Source: Candidatus Chloroploca mongolica
GTDB taxonomy: Bacteria > Chloroflexota > Chloroflexia > Chloroflexales > Chloroflexaceae
Length of the DNA stretch: 42,825 bases
NCBI RefSeq assembly: GCF_004762035.2
Contig: NZ_SIJK02000043.1
Span: 1-42,825, forward strand
Direction: 5' to 3'
Made by a program: the position numbers and the translations under genes. Below, one piece after another: positions 32,866-41,700 of the stretch (positions within the stretch are counted from its first letter, which is position 1; every line of letters starts with the position of its first letter). A model generated the notes under the pieces. It searched no databases. It had not been told where the DNA came from and was given only the letters and a program-made list of their open reading frames with translations.

Positions 32866-34896
32866 GTGGATACTCAGCGCACTCCCATAACCGTTGAAGA
32901 TCTCTATTCGCTTGGATCCCTTGAAGATGTTCGGATCAGTCCTGATGGACAGTCTATTGTGTCGGTTCATGTGACGATCGCGAAGCGCGAGAATCGTTAC
33001 CATCGTCGCCTTCTGCTTACCTCTGTCGCAACTGGACACTCACGCCGCTTTACCCATGGGCTGTTCGATCATCAACCACGCTGGAACCCCGATGGTCAGA
33101 GTCTGGTCTTTGTTTCGCGCCGCGATGATCCTCATGGGCAACTCTATCGGATTCAACTCGCCGGCGGTGAGGCTCAGCAGCTCACGGCTATGCCCAACGG
33201 TGCCAGTGATCCAGTCTGGAGCCCTGATGGTCGCCAGATTGCTTTTCTTGCCCCTGTCAGCGAAGAAGAACGTGCCTCTGAGCACGATGAACCCTCGCCT
33301 GCGCCCGCTACCGCCTGGGACGCACAGCGGGCCGGCGAGCAGCGACGTCACGAAGAAGAGCAACGCATCGATCCGCGGGTGATCACCCGCCTACCCTATC
33401 GTAGCGACACCAGTTTCTTTGACCACCGCCGCCGCCACGTCTATGTCATTGATGTGCCGCTTGATGATGTCGAACAACTTCCCCGGCCACGTCGCCTCAC
33501 CGATGGCGATATCCACTTTGGCGCACTCACCTGGATGCCCGATGGTCAGAGCCTGCTCACTACTGCGACCCGTGATCCCGAGGCTGACTCGCTCTTCGCT
33601 TTCTATGATGTGCTCCGCCTCCCCCTCAGTGGTGCTCAGCCTATCATTCTTACCAAACCCGGCTTCTCCTATTTTGATCCCCAACCTTCGCCCGATGGCA
33701 CGAAGATCGCTTTTCTTTGCCTCGATGAGCAAAAACTCCTCGCCGATGGCAACCGTGTCGCTATCATTCCGGCTGAGGGCGGTGAACCAGAGGATTTGAC
33801 CGCGCACACCGATCTCAATGTGGAACAGTTTCGCTGGCAACCCGATAGCCAGGGCATCATCTTTACGGCTGGCTGGCGCGGTGATCAGCATCTGTATAGC
33901 CTTGGCTTGCCTGATACGCCAACCTATCGCAATGGTATAACCCTTGTCCCCGGGTTGCGCATGGTCAATGGCTTTGATGTCGCCCGTGATGGCACGATCG
34001 CGTTTCTCGCTAGTAGCCCCGCGAATCCCGGTGAACTCTTCTTGCGTCACCTCGATGGTACCGAACGTCAGTTGACCACCCTCAATCAGGCCTACCTCGA
34101 TCAGCGTATTGTGCTACCCCTCAACGAAATCCTCTACCTTGCCCCTGATGGTCAGGAAGTCCAGGGGTGGGCCATCTATCCGCCTGCCTGGCAACCCGAT
34201 CAACCTCATCCGATGATTGTCTCGATTCACGGCGGTCCGCATACGATGTGGGGGCCGGCTTTCCGTTCTATGTGGCACGAATGGCAAACGATGGCCGCCG
34301 CAGGCTATGTCGTCTTCTTCTGCAATCCACGTGGCTCTGAAGGCTATGGCGAACAGTGGCGCGATGCCATCCGTGGCAATTGGGGCTATGCCGATGCCCC
34401 TGATATCGAGGCAGGTGTTGATGCCATGCTCTCCCGCGGGGGCATTGATCCTGCTCGCCTTGCCGTTACAGGTGGCTCCTATGGCGGCTATATGACAGCC
34501 TGGTTGTTGGCTCACACTGATCGTTTTGTCTGTGGAGTAGCCGCCCGCGGTGTCTACAATCTCATCTCTCACCCCTCTACATCCGATGCCCACGAGTTGA
34601 TCGAAATTGAGTTCAATGGCTATCCCTGGGAAATGGCCGAAGAATTGTGGGTTCACTCACCTCTTGCCCACGCCCATAAAATAACTGCCCCCCTCTTGCT
34701 TTTGCATAGCGAGTGTGATTACCGTGTTCCCATCAGCGAGGCTGAACAACTCTTTTCTTTCCTCCGTCGCCAGAAGAAAGTTGTTGAACTCGTTCGCTAC
34801 CCCCGTGAAGGCCACGAACTTACGCGCACCGGTGAACCGGCCCACCGCGTTGACCATATGCGCCGTGCCCTCGCCTGGTTTGACCGCTATTGTTAA
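32866..34896 (+). CDS. S9 family serine peptidase (acylaminoacyl/dipeptidyl peptidase type)
   Basis: The 676-residue protein has an N-terminal beta-propeller (about 20-410, with repeated motifs of the type SPDGQ / WNPDGQSLVFVSRRDD / WSPDGRQIAFLAP) and a C-terminal alpha/beta-hydrolase domain. The catalytic triad is visible: Ser538 in GGSYGGYM, Asp618 in CDYRVP, and His650 in EGHEL; VSIHGGPH supplies the oxyanion hole. Such enzymes trim short peptides, mostly in the cytoplasm; no signal peptide is seen. The GTG start has AAGGA eight bases upstream. A charged insert (about 130-170, rich in Glu/Ala) sits between two propeller blades. The transcript ends at the intrinsic terminator at 34936-34964. 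Confidence 0.92.
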   Translation: MDTQRTPITVEDLYSLGSLEDVRISPDGQSIVSVHVTIAKRENRYHRRLLLTSVATGHSRRFTHGLFDHQPRWNPDGQSLVFVSRRDDPHGQLYRIQLAGGEAQQLTAMPNGASDPVWSPDGRQIAFLAPVSEEERASEHDEPSPAPATAWDAQRAGEQRRHEEEQRIDPRVITRLPYRSDTSFFDHRRRHVYVIDVPLDDVEQLPRPRRLTDGDIHFGALTWMPDGQSLLTTATRDPEADSLFAFYDVLRLPLSGAQPIILTKPGFSYFDPQPSPDGTKIAFLCLDEQKLLADGNRVAIIPAEGGEPEDLTAHTDLNVEQFRWQPDSQGIIFTAGWRGDQHLYSLGLPDTPTYRNGITLVPGLRMVNGFDVARDGTIAFLASSPANPGELFLRHLDGTERQLTTLNQAYLDQRIVLPLNEILYLAPDGQEVQGWAIYPPAWQPDQPHPMIVSIHGGPHTMWGPAFRSMWHEWQTMAAAGYVVFFCNPRGSEGYGEQWRDAIRGNWGYADAPDIEAGVDAMLSRGGIDPARLAVTGGSYGGYMTAWLLAHTDRFVCGVAARGVYNLISHPSTSDAHELIEIEFNGYPWEMAEELWVHSPLAHAHKITAPLLLLHSECDYRVPISEAEQLFSFLRRQKKVVELVRYPREGHELTRTGEPAHRVDHMRRALAWFDRYC

Positions 34897-34935
34897 TCCG
34901 CCCGCGCACTCCCTACATCCCCCTTGCTTCACTCG

Positions 34936-34964
34936 AAAAACAGCCCCCTACGCGGGCTGTTTTT
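34936..34964 (+). terminator. Intrinsic terminator of the S9 peptidase gene
   Basis: An 11-base perfect stem (34936-34946 and 34954-34964) with a GC-rich core (CAGCCC/GGGCTG) ends in a run of six T. It is the only clear rho-independent terminator with a T-run in the window. Confidence 0.9.
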
Positions 34965-35090
34965 TGAGCAAAGAGCGATCCCTGGGGGCGTAGATCGCCA
35001 AATATGTGACATATCACACAAGTAATCCCCGAAAACCATCATATCTTCCCTAAACTCTTCTCTGGTCTAAAGTATTTGTGAAGGTACTGT

Positions 35091-35123
35091 GTGCTTGCTC
35101 GCGGCGTAGCCGCGAGCAAGCAC
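35091..35123. terminator. Orphan perfect hairpin with a GCGTAGC apex
   Basis: Arms of 15 bases (35091-35105 and 35109-35123) pair perfectly around GTA. It lies 127 bases beyond the peptidase terminator and far from the next gene, so it is not a simple gene-end signal. No T-run follows. Confidence 0.5.
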
Positions 35124-35279
35124 GCAAATGCTTTTGCAAACTCGTTAGGTTTGCTCTAGTATGCTAAATCGATAATTGCAAAAAGAATAATTTCTCATGA
35201 TACCTTTTGATGCTATCGTGTAGATAGATGCCCTCTCGTACTATTTGTACAATTTTTGTCTGAAAGTCATCATGGGGGC

Positions 35280-35308
35280 TTCTCAAAGTGATATGTATGT
35301 GGTACACT
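35280..35308 (+). promoter_or_regulatory. Weak promoter candidate of the RRM gene
   Basis: TTCTCA (35280-35285) and TACACT (35303-35308) are 17 bases apart. It would give a leader of about 315 bases before the ATG at 35630. Such long leaders are common for cold-inducible RNA-binding proteins, but no known element was recognised. Confidence 0.35.
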
Positions 35309-35629
35309 TTCCATATCTAACAGCGTCACGATGTCGCAAGAGCCTCCTTTGTAATGGGTTTCGTCTCCCTGAATGCATGTGCCTCCCTGACTGAGGTGCA
35401 GCCCGCGGCGTTTGCTTAGCTAGGCTATTGCACACGAACAATGAAGATCGTGTGTGTCGGCCTTTCCACCGAGTCGTTTCGTAAGGTTTGCCTGTTTTGA
35501 CGACATTTCTCCACGAAGTGACTCAATGCATCGCTTCGACGTGTCGCCCGAATTGATGAACGCAGGGGCACTTGCCCTTGCCGGTGCAGTGTGTCACGGT
35601 GTAGCCTGGCACGCAGGAGTGGGATCGGA

Positions 35630-35929
35630 ATGCAAGTAAAGCTCTTTGTCGGCAATCTCGCCTGGGGTATTGACGATCAGCAGCTCGAAGCTGTGTTTCG
35701 TGAGCATGGCTCGGTGCAGAGTGCTCGCGTTATTTATGATCGCGATACCGGTCGCTCGCGGGGGTTTGGTTTTGTTGAGATGGAAGTTGAGGATCTTGCC
35801 AAGGTGCTCCGTGATACCGATGGCCTTGAGATCGGGGGGCGTCCTATTCGGGTGAATGAAGCTGAAGATAAAGGTGGTCCGCGTGGCCCCCGTCAGGATA
35901 GTGGGGGCTTTGGCAATCGCCGCTATTAA
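35630..35929 (+). CDS. Small RNA-binding protein with one RRM domain
   Basis: The 99-residue protein is a single RNA-recognition motif: RNP2 is KLFVGNL (4-10) and RNP1 is RGFGFVEM (44-51), with the aromatic residues that stack on RNA. A short Gly/Arg-rich tail (about 80-99, GGPRGPRQDSGGFGNRRY) follows. This is the build of cyanobacterial Rbp and other bacterial cold-response RRM proteins, which bind mRNA. The ATG at 35630 is chosen because it starts the RRM directly and AGGAG lies ten bases upstream; the frame is open from 35591. It is convergent with the iron-sulfur oxidoreductase gene and they share a hairpin at 35959-35997. Cold induction is inferred from the family and from the long leader. 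Confidence 0.9.
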   Translation: MQVKLFVGNLAWGIDDQQLEAVFREHGSVQSARVIYDRDTGRSRGFGFVEMEVEDLAKVLRDTDGLEIGGRPIRVNEAEDKGGPRGPRQDSGGFGNRRY

Positions 35930-35958
35930 TCGAGCTTTCCCTCTACATTCAACCTGAC

Positions 35959-35997
35959 GACGCACTGAAGGCCAGCATTGCTGGCCTTCAGTGCGTC
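35959..35997. terminator. Bidirectional hairpin between the RRM and oxidoreductase genes
   Basis: Arms of 19 bases (35959-35977 and 35979-35997) pair perfectly around a single T, between two convergent genes, 30 and 17 bases from their stop codons. It has no T-run on either side. Confidence 0.7.
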
Positions 35998-36013
35998 TAT
36001 GTGCCTTCTTCCC

Positions 36014-38191
36014 TCATGCCGTAGGCTCAAGTGCGTCCAGAAGCAATTCTGCAATGTCACGCCGCCGTAGGCTTTCATCCCGCCCAGTGTTCTTGGCTGC
36101 ATCTTCAAACATCACCATGCAGAATGGGCAACTCATCGCCAGGGTCGCTGGTTGTGCCTCGGTCAATTGCTCTAGCCGGATGTAGTTGACCTGCTCTTTG
36201 CCCCAACCCTCTAGCCAGACATTGCCACCGCCACCACCACAACACATCGAGCGCTCACGATTGCGATCCGGCGCTTCGACTAGCTCAAGCCCCGGAATGC
36301 TCTTCAGTAGCTCACGAGGTGCATCATAGATGTCGTTGTAACGCCCGATGTAACACGGGTCGTGATACACGACCTTTTCGCCAAGCGGCTTCACTGGCTT
36401 CAGTTTGCCCTCGGCTACCAGCCGTGCCAGGAATTCGGTGTGGTGGATAACGTCATAGTCAACGCCCGCACCACCCCCGAACTGAGGATATTCGTTCTTG
36501 ATTGTGTTGAAGCAGTGGGGACACGTCGTGACGATGGTCTTGAATTTGTATTGCTTCATTGTCTCGATGTTCTGCTCTACCTGGGCTTGATAGAGCAATT
36601 CTTCCCCCATGCGTCGCGCCGGATCGCCGTTGCACGTCTCTTCATCTCCAAGGATGGCAAAGTTCACGCCAGCTTGTTGCAATAGTTGCACAAAGGCCCG
36701 TGCCACCCGTTTGCTGCGTTCGTCGTAGCTCGGCGCACAGCCAACCCAGAAGAGTACGTCCGCCGCTTCTTGCTCGGCCATAATCGGGACATCCAATCCC
36801 TCTGCCCAGGCTGTCCGTTCACCGGCGGGCAAGCGCCACGGGTTGCCGGCGCGCTCGATGCCTTCAAGCACGCGCTTGACCCCTTGCGGTACTTCACTCG
36901 CAATCATCGTCAGGTGTCGCCGTGCGCCCACAATGTCGTCGACATGTTCGATCATCGCCGGACATTCATGCACACATGCATAACATGTTGTGCAACTCCA
37001 CAGTTCATTCTCGGTAAAGAGGTTTTCGTACAGCGGTACCTGCTCGTTGTCAACCGCGACCACGCCCCCCTCTTTATCCTCTTGCTCTCCCATTTCAAGC
37101 TGCGTCACAAGCTTGATCGTGCCATCTTTGAAATGGATCGGCTCTTCGCGCATCAAGTCGTGCAACTTGGTAATAATGTACTTCGGTGAAAGATCGGCCC
37201 CCGATGCATGCGCCGGACAGACCGATTGACACCGCCCACAGCGCATACACGCATCAAGATCGAGTCGGTGCTTCCAGCTGAGATCGCCCAGCGTCGCAAT
37301 CCCCAGACGGGGCTCGTCCTTCTCGATTTCCGCTTCCAGCGACGGAATGGTCTCAAGTGCACCGCGTGGCGCTGTATCCCGGAAGAAGGTGTTGAGCGGG
37401 GTGTAAAAGATGTGCTTGAATTTGCTGAACGGTAGCGTCGCAATGAATGCTCCCGTCGCTGCCGCATGGGTAAACCAGAGCAGAATGTGCAGGTTGAGCC
37501 CGATGGCACTGCCCTCCCCTAGCCCGATGGCCTTGAAGACGACGGCTAGCGCAAAGCCGACATATGCCAGGCGTGCCCACGCCTGCTCATAGACTGGAAT
37601 GCCGCCAATTTCTTGATTGGCAATGCGCAGCCCCTCGATTAAAAAGCCGCCAATGCCAATGAAGAGCAAAACCCACAGCACCCATGCGTCGGTACGCCGA
37701 TTATCAAGGCGCGGTTCTTTGATCCGATACCGTCGCCACGCAGCCCAGCTTAGACCTGCTACAAAAACAAGCCCTAGCGTATCCATAATGAATTCGTAGC
37801 TCTGATAAAACGTGCCGGCAAGAATCTTGCCGGCATCCTCGCCCATCATCGGCAAGGTGAAATCCTCTTCGACCGCAATAATGTCGGTACCAATAAAGAG
37901 GGTCAGAAAACCAAAAAAGATCAGGGCATGCATCATCCCTGGCCGACGATCACGCAGTACCTTCTTTTGACCAAAGACTTGAGCTAGAAACTCGACGGTA
38001 CGTGCGGGAAGTTGGTCAATGCGTGCATCAGGACGCCCTTTGCGCCATCGTCCAATATCACGCAAAATACCCCAGGTCATCACAATTGATGTGACTAGGA
38101 TCAGACCATAGAGAAAGATTGGGGCTAGTTTGCCAAAACGATCTACATTCCAGTAGATCTCACGGATCGCAACAATAATTGGTTCATCCAT
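36014..38191 (-). CDS. Membrane b-heme / iron-sulfur / CCG-domain oxidoreductase, EtfAB:menaquinone type
   Basis: The 725-residue protein has six hydrophobic helices in the first 255 residues, as in NarI-type cytochrome b subunits, with histidines at 88, 235 and 242 as candidate heme ligands. Two [4Fe-4S] sites follow (Cys315-318-321-325 and Cys400-403-406-410). Then come two CCG domains (VGCAPSYDE..., TTCPHCFNTIKNEYPQFGG, HDPCYIGRYND, MCCGGGGG, SCPFCMVMFED) like HdrD. Proteins of this build are proposed to pass electrons from electron-transfer flavoprotein to menaquinone in fatty-acid oxidation. That role is an inference, since no etf or acyl-CoA dehydrogenase gene is present here. The start at 38191 is chosen for homology and its promoter; the frame is open back to 38266. 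Confidence 0.8.
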   Translation of the reverse strand: MDEPIIVAIREIYWNVDRFGKLAPIFLYGLILVTSIVMTWGILRDIGRWRKGRPDARIDQLPARTVEFLAQVFGQKKVLRDRRPGMMHALIFFGFLTLFIGTDIIAVEEDFTLPMMGEDAGKILAGTFYQSYEFIMDTLGLVFVAGLSWAAWRRYRIKEPRLDNRRTDAWVLWVLLFIGIGGFLIEGLRIANQEIGGIPVYEQAWARLAYVGFALAVVFKAIGLGEGSAIGLNLHILLWFTHAAATGAFIATLPFSKFKHIFYTPLNTFFRDTAPRGALETIPSLEAEIEKDEPRLGIATLGDLSWKHRLDLDACMRCGRCQSVCPAHASGADLSPKYIITKLHDLMREEPIHFKDGTIKLVTQLEMGEQEDKEGGVVAVDNEQVPLYENLFTENELWSCTTCYACVHECPAMIEHVDDIVGARRHLTMIASEVPQGVKRVLEGIERAGNPWRLPAGERTAWAEGLDVPIMAEQEAADVLFWVGCAPSYDERSKRVARAFVQLLQQAGVNFAILGDEETCNGDPARRMGEELLYQAQVEQNIETMKQYKFKTIVTTCPHCFNTIKNEYPQFGGGAGVDYDVIHHTEFLARLVAEGKLKPVKPLGEKVVYHDPCYIGRYNDIYDAPRELLKSIPGLELVEAPDRNRERSMCCGGGGGNVWLEGWGKEQVNYIRLEQLTEAQPATLAMSCPFCMVMFEDAAKNTGRDESLRRRDIAELLLDALEPTA

Positions 38192-38237
38192 ATCGCAGCC
38201 AGGCCTTTCTTCCCTTGGCAGCACGCAAATTTTGCTT

Positions 38238-38266
38238 ATCATAACATTTGCACTATACTGCGTCAA
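38238..38266 (-). promoter_or_regulatory. Sigma-70 promoter of the oxidoreductase gene
   Basis: On the minus strand TTGACG (38266-38261) and TATGAT (38243-38238), five of six matches each, are 17 bases apart. It would start transcription near 38231, 40 bases before the ATG at 38191, which supports that start over the longer frame. Confidence 0.7.
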
Positions 38267-38314
38267 TGATTACTCTTGCAACAATTGGTAGTGGAAATTG
38301 TACGCTTTCCTCGT

Positions 38315-38343
38315 TTGACAACCCCCCCGCCAAATGGTATACT
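38315..38343 (+). promoter_or_regulatory. Strong sigma-70 promoter of the str operon
   Basis: TTGACA (38315-38320) and TATACT (38338-38343) are exactly 17 bases apart. Transcription would start near 38350, giving a leader of about 155 bases before rpsL. It lies 49 bases from, and divergent to, the promoter of the oxidoreductase gene. Confidence 0.85.
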
Positions 38344-38353
38344 CCCTTATCGT

Positions 38354-38367
38354 CGTGCCATGGCACG
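38354..38367. promoter_or_regulatory. 14-bp perfect palindrome at the str operon start
   Basis: CGTGCCATGGCACG is fully self-complementary and lies about +4 to +17 of the predicted transcript. It could be an operator or the base of a leader hairpin. The rest of the leader (38368-38503) shows no recognised ribosomal-protein binding motif. Confidence 0.4.
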
Positions 38368-38503
38368 CGCTGAATAGTCCTCTGTGTGTCAAGCCGGCCC
38401 ACTCTAAGGCGTAGCTTCTGCTATGACCAGATACGGGGCTCGGATATTATTTTGTCTGAACATTGGATGTTGATGAGCGAGCTTTAGTCTGTAGGAGTGC
38501 TGG

Positions 38504-38938
38504 ATGCCAACTATTAATCAGCTCGTACGGAAACCGCGTAAGCCGGTCGAGAAGAAGACCAAGGCTCCTGCACTGCGGTTCACGTACAATTCGTTGAAGG
38601 GCAAGTTGACCCGTGGCAAGGGTTCACCTCAGAAGCGTGGGGTGTGTACCAAGGTTGCAACGGTAACACCCAAGAAGCCGAATTCGGCTCTGCGCAAGAT
38701 TGCCCGTGTCCGCCTGTCTAACCAGATCGAGGTGACAGCCTATATCCCAGGTGAGGGCCATAATCTGCAAGAGCACTCGGTGGTGCTGATCCGCGGTGGC
38801 CGTGTCAAAGACTTGCCAGGTGTGCGCTACCATATCGTGCGCGGTACCCTCGATACCCAGGGGGTTAATGGTCGTAAACAGGGCCGCTCGAAGTACGGTA
38901 CCAAGAAGAATGCCCAGGCGATTGGCAAGAAGCGCTAA
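38504..38938 (+). CDS. rpsL: 30S ribosomal protein S12
   Basis: The 144-residue protein has the conserved S12 core: NQLVRKPR at the start, [18 protein letters not shown] (the streptomycin loop lysine), [28 protein letters not shown] and GRSKYG. It sits at the decoding centre of the small subunit. Compared with the E. coli protein, about 14 residues are inserted between the N-terminal motif and PQKRG (the region [20 protein letters not shown]). This insert is known from other deep lineages and is not a sign of an error. AGGAG lies six bases before the ATG. First gene of the str operon. Confidence 0.98.
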   Translation: MPTINQLVRKPRKPVEKKTKAPALRFTYNSLKGKLTRGKGSPQKRGVCTKVATVTPKKPNSALRKIARVRLSNQIEVTAYIPGEGHNLQEHSVVLIRGGRVKDLPGVRYHIVRGTLDTQGVNGRKQGRSKYGTKKNAQAIGKKR

Positions 38939-39024
38939 TTGCTGTACGGCGCAAAGCAACAACTGTCGCTCTGTCAGCCTTCGTTGCTGCACAATCTGTA
39001 AGCTACAAGCATTGAGGAAATTCT

Positions 39025-39498
39025 ATGCCCCGTCGTGGAAATATTGAAAAGCGGATCCCGCCACCTGATGCACGCTACAATAGTGTGCTGGTGCAGAAGT
39101 TCATCAATAAGGTGATGGAACGCGGTAAAAAGAGCGTCGCCGAGCGTATTGTCTATGATGCGCTGGATATTGCCGCTGAGCGTACCAGGAAGCCGCAACT
39201 TGAGGTGTTTGAGATTGCGCTACGCAATGCCAGTCCCGCTATTGAGGTTAAACCCAAGCGCGTTGGTGGCGCAACCTATCAGGTGCCTGTCGAAGTCAAG
39301 AGCGATCGCCGCTATGCCCTTGCAATGCGCTGGCTCTTGACTGCTGCTCGCTCTCGTAGTGGTCGCCCGATGCACGAGCGTCTCGCCAATGAAATTGTAG
39401 ACGCCTATAACAATACCGGGACGACGATTAAACGTAAGGAAGATGTACATAAGATGGCTGAGGCAAATCGTGCCTTTGCCCATTATGGACGGCTCTAA
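39025..39498 (+). CDS. rpsG: 30S ribosomal protein S7
   Basis: The 157-residue protein is of normal length for S7 and has the typical stretches [41 protein letters not shown] and [53 protein letters not shown]. It nucleates assembly of the small-subunit head and contacts the exit-site tRNA. It lies 86 bases after rpsL and 87 bases before fusA. S7 regulates its own operon in some bacteria by binding the rpsL-rpsG spacer; the spacer here (38939-39024) was not recognised as such an element. Confidence 0.98.
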   Translation: MPRRGNIEKRIPPPDARYNSVLVQKFINKVMERGKKSVAERIVYDALDIAAERTRKPQLEVFEIALRNASPAIEVKPKRVGGATYQVPVEVKSDRRYALAMRWLLTAARSRSGRPMHERLANEIVDAYNNTGTTIKRKEDVHKMAEANRAFAHYGRL

Positions 39499-39585
39499 GC
39501 GCTCAACAGAAGTTCTCCTGTTTGATGCTTGCTGTGAGTCCTATAAGAGGCGATATGCTCGCCTGACCTAGGAGTAGGGAACGGT

Positions 39586-41694
39586 ATGCCACGCCAGTTC
39601 GAACTTGATAAAGTGCGAAATATTGGGATTATTGCCCACATTGATGCGGGCAAGACCACGACAACCGAGCGCATTCTTTTCTATACCGGGCGCACCTATA
39701 AGATCGGTGAGGTTCATGAAGGAACCGCGACGATGGACTGGATGCCCCAGGAGCAAGAGCGCGGGATTACGATTACCTCTGCTGCAACTACGGCTCAGTG
39801 GACGCTCGGTGATACAGTCTATCGGATTAATATTATTGATACTCCCGGCCACGTTGATTTTACGGTCGAGGTTGAGCGCTCGCTGCGTGTCCTCGATGGT
39901 GGCGTCGTGGTCTTTGATGGGGTCGCCGGGGTTGAGCCTCAGTCTGAGACGGTCTGGCGTCAGGCTGATAAGTATAGTGTGCCCCGTGTCTGCTTTGTCA
40001 ATAAGATGGATCGCACCGGCGCAAGCTTTGAGCGCTGTGTTGATATGATTGTTGACCGCCTGGCTGCGAAGCCAGCTATTGTTCAGTTGCCCATCGGCGC
40101 TGAAGATACCTTCAAAGGCGTTATCGATCTCTTCACGATGCGCGCTACTATCTATGACGACGATCTTGGCAAGGACATTAAAGAAGTTGATGTTCCCGAA
40201 AACTTGCTTGCCGCAGCCCAGAAGTCACGTGCTGATCTCGTCGAGATGATTGCTGAGACCGATGATGAGTTGACCCTGCTCTATCTTGAGGGCGAGGATT
40301 TGAGCGTTGAAGAACTGAAGCGCGGTCTTCGTAAGGCTACGATTGAAGGTCGGCTCGTTCCTGTCCTCTGTGGCGCGGCACTCAAAAATAAGGGTGTGCA
40401 GAAATTGCTTGATGCTGTCGTCGAGTATCTGCCCTCGCCCCTTGACCGCCCTGCCATCCAGGGCGTCCTTCCCGGTCATGTGCCAAGTGAAGATGATGCC
40501 GAGTTGATCATCCGCCAGGTTACCGATGAGGCACCGTTTTCTGGCCTGGTCTTCAAGATCGTTGCCGATCCCTATGTTGGGAAGTTGGCCTATTTCCGGG
40601 TCTACTCTGGCACGATCGAGAAGGGGAGCTATGTCCTCAATAGTACCCGCGGTCAGCGCGAGCGCCTTGGGCGCATCTTGCAGATGCATGCAAACCATCG
40701 CGAAGATATTGATACGGTCTATGCCGGCGATATCGCGGCAATGGTTGGCCCCAAGCAGAGTTTTACCGGCGATACCATCTGCGATCCCGATAAGCCGATT
40801 GTGCTCGAGAGTATTCGCTTCCCCGAGCCGGTTGTTGAGTTGGCGATTGAACCCAAGACGAAGGCTGACCAGGATAAGATGGCAATTGCCTTGCATCGTC
40901 TCAGTGAGGAAGATCCGACCTTCCGCGTCTATACCGATCAGGAAACCGGTCAGACGATTATTAAGGGAATGGGTGAGCTTCACCTTGAGGTGATTGTTGA
41001 CCGTATGCGCCGTGAGTATAAGGTCGAAGCTAATCAGGGTAAGCCCCAGGTTTCGTATCGCGAGACGATTACTGCGGCTTCTGATATCGAGACCCGCTTT
41101 GTTCGTCAGACTGGTGGTAAAGGCCAGTTTGCCCACGTGAAGATTAAGTTTCAACCACAAGAGCCTGGGGTTGGCTTTGAGTTTGTGAACCAGATTGTCG
41201 GTGGGACTGTTCCTCGTGAGTATATTCCCGCAGTTGAACAGGGGATCAAAGAGGCAATGCAGACCGGTGTCATGGCCGGGTTCCCTGTGGTTGACCTCAA
41301 AGCAATCCTCTATGATGGTTCATTCCACGAGGTTGACTCCTCCGAAATGGCTTTTAAGATTGCTGCTTCAATGTCCCTGAAGGACGGTGTTCGTAAGGGC
41401 CGCCCTCAGTTGCTTGAGCCAATTATGAAGGTCGAAACGACAACCCCCGAGGATTTCCTTGGAACCGTGCTCGGTGATTTGAACTCGCGCCGTGGTCGGG
41501 TTGAAGGGATGGAAGCACGTGGCAATGCGCAGATTGTCAAAGCCTATGTGCCCCTCGCAACGATGTTTGGCTATACCACCGATCTTCGTTCGGCGACCCA
41601 GGGCCGTGCAACCTCTTCGATGGAGTTCGATCACTACGAAGCGTTGCCCGACTCGCTAGCGAAAGAAATTATCGAAAAGCGAAGTGCGAGTTGA
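39586..41694 (+). CDS. fusA: Translation elongation factor G
   Basis: The 702-residue GTPase drives ribosomal translocation. G-motifs are visible: AHIDAGKTT (17-25), RGITIT in switch I, DTPGH in switch II, and NKMD. The usual five-domain length is present, with the domain IV region [17 protein letters not shown] and the C-terminal [23 protein letters not shown]. This is a full, canonical EF-G. The gene follows rpsG in the normal str order. A six-base gap separates its stop from the methyltransferase gene. Confidence 0.98.
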   Translation: MPRQFELDKVRNIGIIAHIDAGKTTTTERILFYTGRTYKIGEVHEGTATMDWMPQEQERGITITSAATTAQWTLGDTVYRINIIDTPGHVDFTVEVERSLRVLDGGVVVFDGVAGVEPQSETVWRQADKYSVPRVCFVNKMDRTGASFERCVDMIVDRLAAKPAIVQLPIGAEDTFKGVIDLFTMRATIYDDDLGKDIKEVDVPENLLAAAQKSRADLVEMIAETDDELTLLYLEGEDLSVEELKRGLRKATIEGRLVPVLCGAALKNKGVQKLLDAVVEYLPSPLDRPAIQGVLPGHVPSEDDAELIIRQVTDEAPFSGLVFKIVADPYVGKLAYFRVYSGTIEKGSYVLNSTRGQRERLGRILQMHANHREDIDTVYAGDIAAMVGPKQSFTGDTICDPDKPIVLESIRFPEPVVELAIEPKTKADQDKMAIALHRLSEEDPTFRVYTDQETGQTIIKGMGELHLEVIVDRMRREYKVEANQGKPQVSYRETITAASDIETRFVRQTGGKGQFAHVKIKFQPQEPGVGFEFVNQIVGGTVPREYIPAVEQGIKEAMQTGVMAGFPVVDLKAILYDGSFHEVDSSEMAFKIAASMSLKDGVRKGRPQLLEPIMKVETTTPEDFLGTVLGDLNSRRGRVEGMEARGNAQIVKAYVPLATMFGYTTDLRSATQGRATSSMEFDHYEALPDSLAKEIIEKRSAS

Positions 41695-41700
41695 GTACGC

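Larger units (their letters stand above)
34965..35629. other. 665-base gap between the peptidase and RRM genes
   Basis: This is the longest stretch without a recognised gene. It contains the hairpin at 35091-35123, a weak promoter candidate at 35280-35308, and AT-rich sequence (35160-35260) unlike the surrounding DNA. No open frame with a ribosome binding site was convincing. The last 320 bases are probably the leader of the RRM gene. Confidence 0.6.

Noticed and set aside
40225-41160. 311-codon open frame antisense to fusA
   Set aside because: fusA is certain; this is its shadow.
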